A DNA stretch of 64,000 nt from an uncultured Clostridia bacterium. Lineage in GTDB: Bacteria; Bacillota; Clostridia; TANB77; CAG-508. Position numbers and translations under genes: made by a program. The stretch lies in contig CAKPAW010000005.1 in the NCBI GenBank assembly GCA_934133165.1, positions 1 to 64,000 of the forward strand, read 5' to 3'. Position 1 is the first letter of the stretch. Every line of letters starts with the position of its first letter. The notes under the pieces are model-generated. The model was given only the letters and a program-made list of their open reading frames with translations. It was not told where the DNA came from and ran no database searches. Below, piece after piece: positions 1 through 8,708 of this stretch.

Positions 1-390
1 TTAATACCAAAAATTGAAAAAGAGAATTGGTTTGACTATGATGTAATCGTAGCAACTCCAGATATGATGGGTGTTGTAGGTAGATTAGGTAAAGTATTAG
101 GACCAAAAGGATTAATGCCAAACCCTAAATCAGGAACAGTAACAATGGATGTTACAAAAGCTATAAACGAAATTAAATCTGGTAAAGTAGAATACAGATT
201 AGACAAAACAAATATTATTCATTTAGGTTTTGGAAAAGTTTCATTTGGTGCAGAAAAGTTAGCTGAAAACTATGATGCAATAATGAGTGCAATTATAAAA
301 GCAAAACCAGCAGCAGCAAAAGGACAATACATTAAGAGTGTTGCTATTTCTACAACAATGGGACCTGGAATGTATATTGATCAAAAATAA
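1..390 (+). CDS. rplA: 50S ribosomal protein L1, 3' part
   Basis: The reading frame is open from base 1, so the N-terminal part lies outside the window; about 129 C-terminal residues are present. Seen: the L1 signature around MMGVVGRLGKVLGPKGLMPN and the lysine-rich stretch ending in TTMGPGMYIDQK. L1 binds 23S rRNA at the L1 stalk and is usually an autogenous translational repressor of its operon. It lies upstream of the L10 leader and rplJ-rplL, the standard Firmicutes order. Identification is secure. Confidence 0.97.
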   Translation, partial: LIPKIEKENWFDYDVIVATPDMMGVVGRLGKVLGPKGLMPNPKSGTVTMDVTKAINEIKSGKVEYRLDKTNIIHLGFGKVSFGAEKLAENYDAIMSAIIKAKPAAAKGQYIKSVAISTTMGPGMYIDQK

Positions 391-508
391 TTATAGTAGC
401 CAAAGAAAGTAGGCAAATAAAATAAGTCCTACCGAGGCAAATAGAGAATCGGAAAATAAAATCCAATCTTTATATGCCTTGTAAATGGCTATAAGATTGG
501 ATTTTTTA
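391..508 (+). promoter_or_regulatory. Ribosomal protein L10 leader with attenuator hairpin
   Basis: The rplA-rplJ gap contains the CCTACCGAGG segment typical of the L10 leader (binding site of the L10-L12 complex), at about 427-437. It is followed by a strong hairpin: AAATCCAATCTT at 459-470 pairs with AAGATTGGATTT at 493-504, and a T run follows. Known role: excess L10-L12 binds the leader and reduces rplJL expression. The hairpin could act as the attenuator or as a partial terminator after rplA. Confidence 0.8.
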
Positions 509-583
509 TATGTTAAATATGTAGCTATTGAAAAATAGTCATATAGAGAAATCTTATTAATTCTAGGAGGTGAAAATTTAAAA

Positions 584-1084
584 ATGGCAAGTGAAGTTAT
601 TTTAAAACAAAAAGAAGAAGAAGTAAAAGCATTAGCAGAAAAACTTAAAGACGCAAAATTAGTACTTTTAGCAGATTATAGAGGAATTTCTGTAGAAGCA
701 GTTACTGAATTAAGAAACACATTAAGAGATGCAAAATCTGAATATAAAGTTATCAAAAATAACATTATAAAAAGAGCATTAGATGCAAATGGAGAAAGTG
801 GTTTAGATGAAGTTCTTGAAGGACCAACAGCAATAGTAATTGCTGAAGAAGACTATGTAGATCCATTAAAAGCAATCTATAATTTCTCAAAAGAAAATGA
901 TTTCTACAAAATTAAAGGTGGTATAGTAGAAGGGAAAATAATGACAGCTGAAGAATTAATTGCTTTAGCAAAATTACCATCAAGACAAGAATTACTTGGT
1001 ATGCTTGCAGGTGGATTACTTGGAACTATTTCAAAATTCGCTGTTGCACTTGATCAAGTTAGAATGCAAAAAGAAAACGCTTAA
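584..1084 (+). CDS. rplJ: 50S ribosomal protein L10
   Basis: The 166-residue protein matches the usual L10 length. The N-terminal rRNA-binding half contains LADYRGISVEAVTELR; the C-terminal helix that binds L7/L12 dimers is at the end. A strong AGGAGGTG lies at 565-572 before ATG 584. It forms the base of the ribosomal stalk with L12, encoded about 90 bases downstream. It is probably controlled by the leader just upstream. Confidence 0.97.
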   Translation: MASEVILKQKEEEVKALAEKLKDAKLVLLADYRGISVEAVTELRNTLRDAKSEYKVIKNNIIKRALDANGESGLDEVLEGPTAIVIAEEDYVDPLKAIYNFSKENDFYKIKGGIVEGKIMTAEELIALAKLPSRQELLGMLAGGLLGTISKFAVALDQVRMQKENA

Positions 1085-1176
1085 TTTTAATTTAGAGTTA
1101 CTTAAAAAAGAATATTTAATAAAGAGTTGTGAACTTAAATCACAAGAAATTAAAAAAATATTAGGAGGAAATAAAA

Positions 1177-1539
1177 ATGATAGAAGAATTATTAGAAAAA
1201 ATCGACAGCTTAAAAGTAGCTGAACTTGCTGAATTAGTAAAAGCAATTGAAGAAAAATATGGAGTATCTGCAGTAGCAGCAGCTGCACCAGCAGCTGGAG
1301 CAGCAGGAGCTGCAGCAGCAGAAGAAAAGACATCTTTTGATGTAGTATTAAAAGACGCTGGAGCAAACAAAATCCAAGTAATCAAAGTTGTTAGAGATGC
1401 AACAGGATTAGGATTAAAAGAAGCAAAAGAATTAGTAGACGGAGCACCAAAAACAGTTAAAGAAGGAGCTTCTAAAGAAGAAGCAGAAGAATTAAAAGCA
1501 AAATTCTCAGAAGCAGGAGCAGTTGTTGAATTAGCTTAA
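1177..1539 (+). CDS. rplL: 50S ribosomal protein L7/L12
   Basis: A 120-residue protein with the L12 arrangement: N-terminal dimerisation helices, an Ala/Gly-rich hinge (residues about 38-50), and a C-terminal domain with DATGLGLKEAKELVDGAPK that contacts translation factors. AGGAGG precedes the ATG. In most Firmicutes rpoB and rpoC follow rplL; here a terminator and an unrelated chemoreceptor follow, so the operon has been broken after rplL. Confidence 0.98.
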   Translation: MIEELLEKIDSLKVAELAELVKAIEEKYGVSAVAAAAPAAGAAGAAAAEEKTSFDVVLKDAGANKIQVIKVVRDATGLGLKEAKELVDGAPKTVKEGASKEEAEELKAKFSEAGAVVELA

Positions 1540-1610
1540 TCTATAAAGAATAAAAAACACTGATTATGAACTATACTCCCAAAGGCAGGGTTCAAAAAAG
1601 TGAACTTTAA

Positions 1611-1646
1611 AGAAAACCATAAATCTAATTTGATTTGTGGTTTTCT
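1611..1646 (+). terminator. Terminator after rplL
   Basis: A hairpin with arms AGAAAACCATAAATC and GATTTGTGGTTTTCT and a 6-base loop, followed by a T-rich tail. It ends the rplJ-rplL transcript. Confidence 0.75.
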
Positions 1647-1666
1647 TCTTCATATTTTATTCTAGA

Positions 1667-1768
1667 AAAGTTATCATAGTATGATAACTTTCTGGAGAAG
1701 ATAAATATGGCGAACCTAAGATTTTCTTAAAATTTGCATTTGATAGAAAATTTTAGGCTCGCTTTTTT
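1667..1768. repeat. Mosaic palindromic repeat, modules A+B
   Basis: Module A is a perfect 25-base palindrome at 1667-1691 (12-bp arms, AAAGTTATCATA, central G). A linker resembling CTGTAGAAGATAAATATGG follows, then module B at 1710-1762, a hairpin beginning GCGAACCTAAGA and ending TTAGGCTCGC before a T run. Module A recurs at 46317 and 54774; module B recurs inverted at 34613. The T run could make it act as a second terminator. Nothing else was seen in the 1540-1875 gap. Confidence 0.75.
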
Positions 1769-1875
1769 ATAGAATACAGAAAAATCATAAATGGGCTTAT
1801 CAAACATAGTCATACCAATAAAGAGTGACATATGTTTAACGAACTTATAAAAATTAACATAAATAGTGAAATATA

Positions 1876-1904
1876 TTGATTTTAGACCAAGAAAGTATTA
1901 TAAT
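1876..1904 (+). promoter_or_regulatory. Sigma-A type promoter for the chemoreceptor
   Basis: TTGATT at 1876-1881, a 17-base spacer, and TATAAT at 1899-1904, about 115 bases upstream of the chosen start of the chemoreceptor gene. Confidence 0.6.
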
Positions 1905-2020
1905 ATATAATATATATTATGTATCAATGTTTTTTATATGTTTATAAAAAACAAACTTATTTTACAATTAAATATCTAGAAAAGCATTATTTTAGCAACA
2001 ATAAGAAGGGAGAATTGGGT

Positions 2021-4066
2021 ATGAAACGAAAAAAAATAAGTGCAAGTTTAAAGATTTCAGGAGTTTTGGTTGTAATTCAGATTATAATCATGAGTATTTT
2101 ATACTTTATGATGAGTAACTCAATTGTAAATAACATACGGAACAATACAATGAATAACATGGTAACAATAACGCAGGAACGCTCTGAGATCATCGAGGAT
2201 TATATCAATCAGGCTGAAAGGTATATTACTGCATATAGTCGGGCAGGCGAAATAAGAGATATACTAACAAACCCAAATGATATATCTAGTGTAGAAAAAG
2301 CACAAAAGTATACAGAAAACTTTAGTAATGATATGGATTATTTGGAGGGGATTTATGTAAGTGAATGGAATACTCATGTCTTAGCACACACAAATAGTAA
2401 AGTAGTGGGCATTACTACAAGAGAGGGAGATTCACTAAAACAACTTCAAAACGAAATGCTTAATGCTAATGGTGTATATAATACAGGTATTATTATTTCA
2501 CCTGCTAGTGGACAGCAAATAATTTCTATGTATATGGCTTGCTACGATGATAATAAAAATCCAATAGGATTAGTTGGCTGCGGAATATATACTCAAGGAT
2601 TGACTGATGTGTTAAACAAATTAGAGGTTAAGGGAATGGAGAATATTGAATATTGCTTAATTGATGAAGAAACAGGCAAATATATATTCAATAAAGATCC
2701 AGAGCTAATAAACACAGAATCAGAGGAAGAGTATATTAAACAGATTATAGAAGATGTAAAAACTAACAAAAATAGTGATTCTATGACATATAAGAAAGAT
2801 GGAATAGAATACCTTGCATCCTATAATTATATGGAAGACCATGGCTGGATTTTTATTTTAACAGATAATTCTGAAGAAGTTTTTGTGTCAGCAGAAAAAA
2901 CAAAAACAACTATGTTGTTAATTTGCATTGCGGCATTAGTAGCGTTTATTGCAATAGCTATGTTAATTATAAACTTTATGATAAGTCCTTTAAAGACTGT
3001 AGAAAAAGAAATCGTACGGTTACAAAATGGAGATATATCAGAATGTAAGAAATTAAAAGGATATACTCACAAAAGGGATGAAATAGGTAGTATTGCAACA
3101 GCTGTAATTGATTTACAAAAATCATTAAATGAAATAGTAATTACATTGGGAAAATGCTCAAATAATTTGGATAATAAAGCAATAGTATTAAGCAGGGCTT
3201 CTAATGAACTGGCAGAAGGAGTTAGTGACAATACAGCAACAACTCAAGAATTGTTTGCAAGTGTTGAATTGACAAACAACTCAATAAAAAATGTTAATGA
3301 ACAAGTTACAAACAGCAAAACGTATGTAAATAACATTGTAGACAAAATTGCTAAATGTAATGAATCAAGTACTAAGTTAAGCAATGAGTCAAATGATATG
3401 GAAAAGATGGCATACGAGACTTATACAAGTGGTCAAGAAAGTTTTGAAGAGACGAAGCAATCAATAACATATGCTATGGAGAGTTTAAAAAATCTTACTA
3501 AGATTAACGAAATGGCAGATGATATTATGCAAATTGCTTCACAAACGAGTTTATTATCATTAAATGCAAGCATAGAAGCGGCTAGGGTTGGAGAACAAGG
3601 AAAGGGATTTTCAGTAGTAGCAAGTGAAATCTCTAAATTAGCTTCAATATCAAAAGAAGCAGCAACTAATATACAAAATGTATGTAAGAGTTCAAATAAG
3701 AGCATTGAAGATATTAAAGAGATATTCCAAAAGATAATGTCATTTATTGAAATTAACGCAATTAATAAATTCAAAATTATTACAGAAAAATCGAAAGATT
3801 ACAATAATTCTGCAGAAAGTATAAAGAATGAGTTAAATACAATAAGTGACCTTATTATAACTTTTGAAAAAGCTATGTTGGAAATATCTGATAATGCAAA
3901 TAGTGTAGAGCAAATCTCAAAAGAAAATACTATTGCATTAGAAGATATAATATCTAAAACTACAAGTACCACTAATATTGCCGAAAGAGTAAAAGCGCAA
4001 GCAGAAGAGACCAAACAACTTACAATTAGTCTAACAAAAGTAGTTGAAAAATTTTCAAATGAATAA
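2021..4066 (+). CDS. Methyl-accepting chemotaxis protein (chemoreceptor)
   Basis: A membrane chemoreceptor of 681 residues from ATG 2021, chosen because GAAGGGAGA lies just before it; an in-frame ATG 102 bases further up has no RBS. Order: TM1 (about 8-32), a large extracytoplasmic Cache-type sensor (about 35-290), TM2 (about 297-320), HAMP, then a methyl-accepting coiled coil with the hairpin-tip motif SLNASIEAARVGEQGKGFSVVASE. It would signal to CheA/CheW, none of which is encoded nearby. Codon use differs from neighbours (three CGG, some CGC), suggesting acquisition. The ligand is unknown. Confidence 0.9.
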   Translation: MKRKKISASLKISGVLVVIQIIIMSILYFMMSNSIVNNIRNNTMNNMVTITQERSEIIEDYINQAERYITAYSRAGEIRDILTNPNDISSVEKAQKYTENFSNDMDYLEGIYVSEWNTHVLAHTNSKVVGITTREGDSLKQLQNEMLNANGVYNTGIIISPASGQQIISMYMACYDDNKNPIGLVGCGIYTQGLTDVLNKLEVKGMENIEYCLIDEETGKYIFNKDPELINTESEEEYIKQIIEDVKTNKNSDSMTYKKDGIEYLASYNYMEDHGWIFILTDNSEEVFVSAEKTKTTMLLICIAALVAFIAIAMLIINFMISPLKTVEKEIVRLQNGDISECKKLKGYTHKRDEIGSIATAVIDLQKSLNEIVITLGKCSNNLDNKAIVLSRASNELAEGVSDNTATTQELFASVELTNNSIKNVNEQVTNSKTYVNNIVDKIAKCNESSTKLSNESNDMEKMAYETYTSGQESFEETKQSITYAMESLKNLTKINEMADDIMQIASQTSLLSLNASIEAARVGEQGKGFSVVASEISKLASISKEAATNIQNVCKSSNKSIEDIKEIFQKIMSFIEINAINKFKIITEKSKDYNNSAESIKNELNTISDLIITFEKAMLEISDNANSVEQISKENTIALEDIISKTTSTTNIAERVKAQAEETKQLTISLTKVVEKFSNE

Positions 4067-4091
4067 TGCTATAAAGATATGTAAAATAAGT

Positions 4092-4127
4092 AAAATTCTC
4101 CAACCTTATTGGGTTGGAGAATTTTTA
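4092..4127 (+). terminator. Terminator after the chemoreceptor
   Basis: AAAATTCTCCAACC and GGTTGGAGAATTTTT form a 14-bp stem followed by T/A-rich sequence. Confidence 0.85.
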
Positions 4128-4275
4128 TATATACTAGTTGGTCGGAAATATTGTAAATAATAAAAATAAATAATAAAATAAATAAAAATAATAGCATTGT
4201 TTAATTGACATTGCATATCATAAGTTATAAAATAAGAAAAAACCAATATATATAAATAAAAGGAGAAACCAAAAG

Positions 4276-5292
4276 ATGATTATACTTTTAGATGCAATGG
4301 GTGGAGACAATGCACCAGATGCTAATATTAAAGGTGCTGTAAAGGCAATTAATGATATAGAAGCAGAAGTATGCTTAATAGGAAATAAGGACATTATAAA
4401 TAGTAAAATAAAAGAATTCTATGGAAAAAATGATATAAAGGAAATATCACCAAAATTAAGTATTTATCATACAACAGAAAATATAGAGATGTGTGATATA
4501 CCAACACAAGCAATTAAACATAAAAAAGATTCTTCTATGGTAGTAGGATTTAGACTATTAAAAGAAGGAAAAGGAGATGTATTTATCTCAGCAGGAAATT
4601 CAGGAGCACTTTTAACAGGAGCAACTTTACTTGTAGGAAGAATAAAAGGAATAGATAGACCAGCAATAGCAGGAATATTACCATCTTATAAAGGAAGACT
4701 TATGCTAATGGATTGTGGAGCAAATACAAATTGTAAGCCTATAAACTTACTTCAATTTGCTCAAATGGCTACTATATACAATAGAAATACATTTGGAATA
4801 GAGCATCCAACAGTTGGGCTATTAAATATAGGAACAGAAGAAACAAAAGGAAATGATTTAGTAAAAGAAAGCTATCAATTGTTAAAAGAAAAAGCAGAAG
4901 AGCTAGATATAAACTTTGTAGGAAATGTAGAAGGAAGAGACGCCTTTTCTGGAAAATTAGATATATTAATAGCAGATGGATATACTGGAAATGTATTTTT
5001 AAAAACAGTAGAAGGTATAGGAAAATTAGTAAAAAGAACGCTATCAGAAAGCATTAAGAAAAATATATTTACAACAATAGGAGCAATACCAGCACTTCCT
5101 GCAATAAATAGTTTGAAGAAAGCTATGGATTATAAGGAATATGGTGGAGCATTATTCTTAGGAGTAAAGAAGCCAGTTGTAAAAGCACATGGAAGCAGTG
5201 ATGCAAAAGTATTTGAATTTACTATAAAACAAGCGGAACAATTTGTAAGAAATAAAGCAGTAGAAAAAATGATAGAAGAATTTGAAAAATAA
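4276..5292 (+). CDS. plsX: Phosphate acyltransferase PlsX
   Basis: PlsX converts acyl-ACP to acyl-phosphate for the first step of phospholipid synthesis (with PlsY/PlsC) at the membrane. The 338-residue length is typical. Seen: N-terminal LDAMGGDNAP, the ISAGNSGALL loop, and the NVEGRDAFSGKLDILIADGYTGNV region conserved in the family. It is followed by acpP, its substrate carrier, and then rnc, a common clostridial order. rpmF, often just upstream, is missing. No FapR operator was recognised in the AT-rich gap upstream. Confidence 0.95.
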   Translation: MIILLDAMGGDNAPDANIKGAVKAINDIEAEVCLIGNKDIINSKIKEFYGKNDIKEISPKLSIYHTTENIEMCDIPTQAIKHKKDSSMVVGFRLLKEGKGDVFISAGNSGALLTGATLLVGRIKGIDRPAIAGILPSYKGRLMLMDCGANTNCKPINLLQFAQMATIYNRNTFGIEHPTVGLLNIGTEETKGNDLVKESYQLLKEKAEELDINFVGNVEGRDAFSGKLDILIADGYTGNVFLKTVEGIGKLVKRTLSESIKKNIFTTIGAIPALPAINSLKKAMDYKEYGGALFLGVKKPVVKAHGSSDAKVFEFTIKQAEQFVRNKAVEKMIEEFEK

Positions 5293-5364
5293 TGCTTGAC
5301 AATTATATAAACTTGTAATATTGTAATTAAAAATGGAAAAACACTTGAGAGGGGGTGTAAAGGA

Positions 5365-5607
5365 ATGACACAAGAAGAAATATTTGAAAAAGTAAAAGGA
5401 ATTATTGTAGAACAATTAGGTGTAGCTGAAACAGCAGTTTCAATGGAAGCATCTTTCATAGATGATTTAGGAGCAGATTCACTAGATATAGTAGAATTAA
5501 TAATGGCATTAGAAGAAGAATTTGATACAGAAATCCCAGATGCAGACGCAGAAAAAGTAGTTACAGTTGGTGATGTAGTTGACTACATAAAAGATCATGT
5601 AGAATAA
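5365..5607 (+). CDS. acpP: Acyl carrier protein
   Basis: An 80-residue acidic protein with the phosphopantetheine attachment motif GADSLDIVEL (Ser about residue 39). It carries growing acyl chains during fatty acid synthesis and supplies PlsX encoded upstream. GAGGGGG lies before the ATG. A terminator follows, but rnc continues in the same direction. Confidence 0.96.
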   Translation: MTQEEIFEKVKGIIVEQLGVAETAVSMEASFIDDLGADSLDIVELIMALEEEFDTEIPDADAEKVVTVGDVVDYIKDHVE

Positions 5608-5623
5608 TTACAAATTATAAATT

Positions 5624-5650
5624 GAAAGGTAAATTATACCTTTCTTTTTT
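5624..5650 (+). terminator. Terminator after acpP
   Basis: GAAAGGTA and TACCTTTC form a short stem followed by a long T run. Confidence 0.75.
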
Positions 5651-5737
5651 TCTTTTTTATATTCACAAATAGTCAAAAAAGGTTGCAAATAAGCAGAATG
5701 TGTTATAAAATAAAAGAGAATTTAGGAGGTGAAAAAT

Positions 5738-6430
5738 ATGAAATTGGTAAAATTAGAAAACAATATAGGACATAAATTCAAAGATAAAAATTTGTTAATA
5801 AATGCATTAACTCATACTTCATATGCTTTTGAAAGACATACTGAAAGCAATGAAAAATTAGAGTTTTTAGGAGATAGCATTTTAGAATTTATTTCAAGTA
5901 AATACATATACAAGAATTTTCCAAACTTAAAAGAAGGAGAAATGACTAAAGTTAGAGCAACAGTTGTATGTGAAGATAGCTTATATAAAATAGCTAAAAA
6001 GCATAATTTTAGTGATTTCTTATATCTAGGAAAAAGTGAAAGAGCTAATAACAAAGAAGTAAGACCAGCTATTATGGCAGATAGTGTAGAAGCGGTAATT
6101 GCAGCATTATATTTTGATGCCGGATTAGAAGAGGCAGAAAGATTTATTGTAGAAAATTTAAAAGACGAAATAGAAGTAGCTAGCAAACATGTTGGAGAAA
6201 AAGATTATAAAACAGTATTACAAGAAATATTGCAACAACATGGTGAGGTAAAAATAGAGTATGACATCATAAAAGAAGAAGGGCCAGATCACGACAAAAC
6301 ATTTACTGCACAAATAAAATATAATGATAAGCCATTAACAATAGGAATAGGAAAAACAAAGAAATCTGCTCAAATGGAAGCTGCTAAAAAAGCAATAGAA
6401 GAGATAAAAAGCAAAGAAGAGGAGGGATAA
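5738..6430 (+). CDS. rnc: Ribonuclease III
   Basis: A double-stranded RNA endonuclease that processes rRNA precursors and structured mRNAs. 230 residues from ATG 5738; a GTG at 5729 lies inside the AGGAGGTG site and is rejected. The RNase III signature NEKLEFLGDSILEF is at about residues 38-51, the second catalytic Glu region is IMADSVEAVIAALY, and the C-terminal third is a dsRNA-binding domain ending KKSAQMEAAKKAIEEI. The usual clostridial follower smc is absent after the next gene. Confidence 0.96.
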   Translation: MKLVKLENNIGHKFKDKNLLINALTHTSYAFERHTESNEKLEFLGDSILEFISSKYIYKNFPNLKEGEMTKVRATVVCEDSLYKIAKKHNFSDFLYLGKSERANNKEVRPAIMADSVEAVIAALYFDAGLEEAERFIVENLKDEIEVASKHVGEKDYKTVLQEILQQHGEVKIEYDIIKEEGPDHDKTFTAQIKYNDKPLTIGIGKTKKSAQMEAAKKAIEEIKSKEEEG

Positions 6431-6433
6431 TAG

Positions 6434-7519
6434 ATGAAAAAAGAATATATTATACCTATATTTGTACCTCATTTAGGTTGCCCTAATAAATGCGTATTCT
6501 GTAATCAAACTAAAATAACAGGAAAGCAAAAACAAGTAACAGCTGAAGAAGCAAGAAAAGTTATAGATGAATATTTATCAAATTTTAAAGATAAAGAAAA
6601 TAAAGTAGAAATTGCATTTTTTGGAGGAAGCTTTACAGCAATAGATGAAAAAATACAAAATGAACTTTTAGAAATAGCATATGAATATGTACAAAAAGGA
6701 CTTGTAGATAGTATTCGTATATCTACAAGACCAGATTATATTACTAAAGACATTTTAAAAAGACTAAAAAAATATAAAGTAAAAACAATTGAACTTGGTG
6801 TGCAATCTACTAACAATTATGTGTTAGCAAAAGCTAAAAGAGGTCATACTTTTGAAGATATAAAAAAAGCATCTAAATTAATTAGATTTTATGGATTTAA
6901 TTTAGGACATCAAATGATGGTAGGATTACCAGAAAGCACAGCTTTAGATGAAGTAAATACAGCAAAAGACCTAATAAAATTAAAACCCAAAATAGTTAGA
7001 ATTTATCCTGTTTTAGTAATTAAAGATACAGAATTGGAAGAAGATTATAATAAAGGGGAATATGAACCATTATCTGTAACACAAGCAGTAGAAAGATGTG
7101 CAGAAATTGCAGATTTATTTAACAAAAAGAAAATAAATATTATTAGAATAGGTCTTCAAAATACAGAAGAAATAACAGATCCAGAAAAAGAAACAAGCCA
7201 AGTAGTAGCAGGACCATATCATCCAGCATTTAGACAATTGGTAGAAGGAAGACTTTGGTACAATGCAATTGTTTCTCAAATAAAAAAATACAATACAAAA
7301 GTAAAAGTAGTTGAAATAAAAGCAAATCCAGAAGATGTGAATAATATTATAGGTCATAAAAAGGAAAACATTAAAAAATTAAAAGACATATATGAAGTAG
7401 ATATTGTGTTAAAAACAGACGAAAATATTAAAAATGGTAAATTTGAAATAAATGTGGAAAAAACATATGATGATTTGCTACAAGAAAATATAAAAAATAA
7501 AGAAACTATAAAAGAATAA
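6434..7519 (+). CDS. Radical SAM protein, Elp3-like family
   Basis: A 361-residue radical SAM enzyme with the 4Fe-4S/SAM motif C16-x3-C20-x2-C23 in GCPNKCVFCNQTK, followed by an FFGGSFTAI stretch and a typical TIM-barrel segment (ELGVQSTNN). It belongs to the COG1243-like group that sits after rnc in many clostridia; the substrate is not known. There is no obvious C-terminal GNAT domain like that of true Elp3. It starts three bases after the rnc stop, so it is probably co-translated with rnc. Confidence 0.85.
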   Translation: MKKEYIIPIFVPHLGCPNKCVFCNQTKITGKQKQVTAEEARKVIDEYLSNFKDKENKVEIAFFGGSFTAIDEKIQNELLEIAYEYVQKGLVDSIRISTRPDYITKDILKRLKKYKVKTIELGVQSTNNYVLAKAKRGHTFEDIKKASKLIRFYGFNLGHQMMVGLPESTALDEVNTAKDLIKLKPKIVRIYPVLVIKDTELEEDYNKGEYEPLSVTQAVERCAEIADLFNKKKINIIRIGLQNTEEITDPEKETSQVVAGPYHPAFRQLVEGRLWYNAIVSQIKKYNTKVKVVEIKANPEDVNNIIGHKKENIKKLKDIYEVDIVLKTDENIKNGKFEINVEKTYDDLLQENIKNKETIKE

Positions 7520-7575
7520 AATATAATAAAATAGAGCATAATTCATAAAAAGGAGATTATTAGCTTAAAGAAATT

Positions 7576-7628
7576 GAATTTTGTGGCAGTTTACACTGCG
7601 TACAAAACCTTGATTCTGGTTTTTTATT
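7576..7628. repeat. Dispersed repeat, module C (degenerate copy)
   Basis: ATTTTGTGGCAGTTTACACTGCGTA followed by CTTGATTCTGG closely matches the reverse complement of module C at 54704-54754. The left arm is degraded here. It contains a small GCAGT/ACTGC stem and ends in a T run, so it may also terminate the preceding transcript. Confidence 0.6.
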
Positions 7629-7654
7629 AAAAAGAGAAAGGAATAAAACTTTTT

Positions 7655-8599
7655 ATGGATTATAAAGAAGTAAAAAAGAAGTTACAAATCAAAAAACATG
7701 CCTATGAAATAGTTCTATTAGTAGTAGGATGTTTAATAATGGCGAGTGGGACTTCTTTTTTCTTGCTACCAAATCAATTATCTTCAGGAGGATTTGCAGG
7801 AATTGCAACTATTACTTATTACTTGTTAAATATTCCACTAGGAACAACAATATTTGTTTTAAACATTCCACTATTTATTATAAGTTTTTTTAGAATAGGA
7901 AAAAAGTTTTTTGTAAAATCTCTATTAGGAACAGCTATGTTATCAATTTTTATAGATATATTAGATAAAATTCCTTCTATAACACAAGACAGATTTCTAG
8001 CATGCATATATGGTGGTATAGCAATGGGAATAGGTATGGGACTTGTACTAAAATCTAATTCATCAACAGGTGGAACAGATTTATTAACTTATATAATAAA
8101 AACATATAAATCACATTATAGTACGAGCTCATTAATTGTATCTATAGATATAGTCATAGTAGCACTAAATGTAATATTTTTTCACAATATAGAAATAGGT
8201 TTATATTCTGGAATAACTATATATTTAATGGGAAAAATGATAGATATTATTTTTGAAGGTGTTAATTTTACTAAAATGATGTTTATTATATCAGAAAAAT
8301 ATGAAGAAATAGCAAAACAAGTTGGAAAAGAAGTCGATAGAGGAAGCACAGGAATATATGCTAAGGGAATGTATACAAATGAAGATAAAATGATGCTACT
8401 TTGTGTAGGCTCAAGAAATGAGATTGCAAAGATAAAATCTATAGCAGTCAATATAGATAAGAAAGCATTTATTATAATAACAAATGCAAGAGAAACATGG
8501 GGAAAAGGATTCAAAAAAAATATCATTGGGGACGTTACCTCTGCATATTTTATTCGTAACTCGCTTTCAGCTCGAACGACTAAAAAATCCAAAAGGTGA
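7655..8599 (+). CDS. YitT family membrane protein
   Basis: A predicted integral membrane protein of the YitT/DUF161 family with a C-terminal DUF2179 domain; 314 residues. Several hydrophobic segments (from about residue 17), the glycine-rich GGIAMGIGMGLVLKSNSSTGGTDLL, and the soluble RGSTGIYAKGMYTNEDKMMLLCV region are typical. The function is not established. The last 25 or so residues (from NIIGDVTSAYF) are encoded by a repeat of the GGGACG family rather than by family-like sequence, so the natural C-terminus appears to have been replaced. Confidence 0.88.
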   Translation: MDYKEVKKKLQIKKHAYEIVLLVVGCLIMASGTSFFLLPNQLSSGGFAGIATITYYLLNIPLGTTIFVLNIPLFIISFFRIGKKFFVKSLLGTAMLSIFIDILDKIPSITQDRFLACIYGGIAMGIGMGLVLKSNSSTGGTDLLTYIIKTYKSHYSTSSLIVSIDIVIVALNVIFFHNIEIGLYSGITIYLMGKMIDIIFEGVNFTKMMFIISEKYEEIAKQVGKEVDRGSTGIYAKGMYTNEDKMMLLCVGSRNEIAKIKSIAVNIDKKAFIIITNARETWGKGFKKNIIGDVTSAYFIRNSLSARTTKKSKR

Positions 8600-8616
8600 A
8601 GCTGTCCCTTTTGGGA
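8525..8616. repeat. GGGACG/GTCCC palindromic repeat (divergent copy)
   Basis: It begins TTGGGGACGTTACC and ends CTGTCCCTTTTGG, the same end motifs as the copies at 43426, 44416 and 49561, with a longer divergent centre. It overlaps the 3' end of the yitT-like gene and supplies its stop codon. Confidence 0.6.
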
Positions 8617-8617
8617 A

Positions 8618-8664
8618 TACTAAAAATACCTCAAAGGTACATAGTACATTTGAGGTATTTAGCA
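8618..8664. terminator. Terminator between convergent genes
   Basis: AAATACCTCAAA and TTTGAGGTATTT form a 12-bp stem around GGTACATAGTACA. It lies between the yitT-like gene (+) and the diguanylate cyclase (-). The T run is better on the minus strand, so it probably serves mainly the cyclase gene. Confidence 0.7.
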
Positions 8665-8708
8665 TTTGGAAAGAATTTTAAAGAGAAGAATTTTTTATTA
8701 TTCTGTCT

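Noticed and set aside
1031..1385. Two long minus-strand frames opposite rplL
   Set aside because: They mirror the low-complexity Ala-rich hinge of L7/L12 and have no RBS; shadows of rplL.
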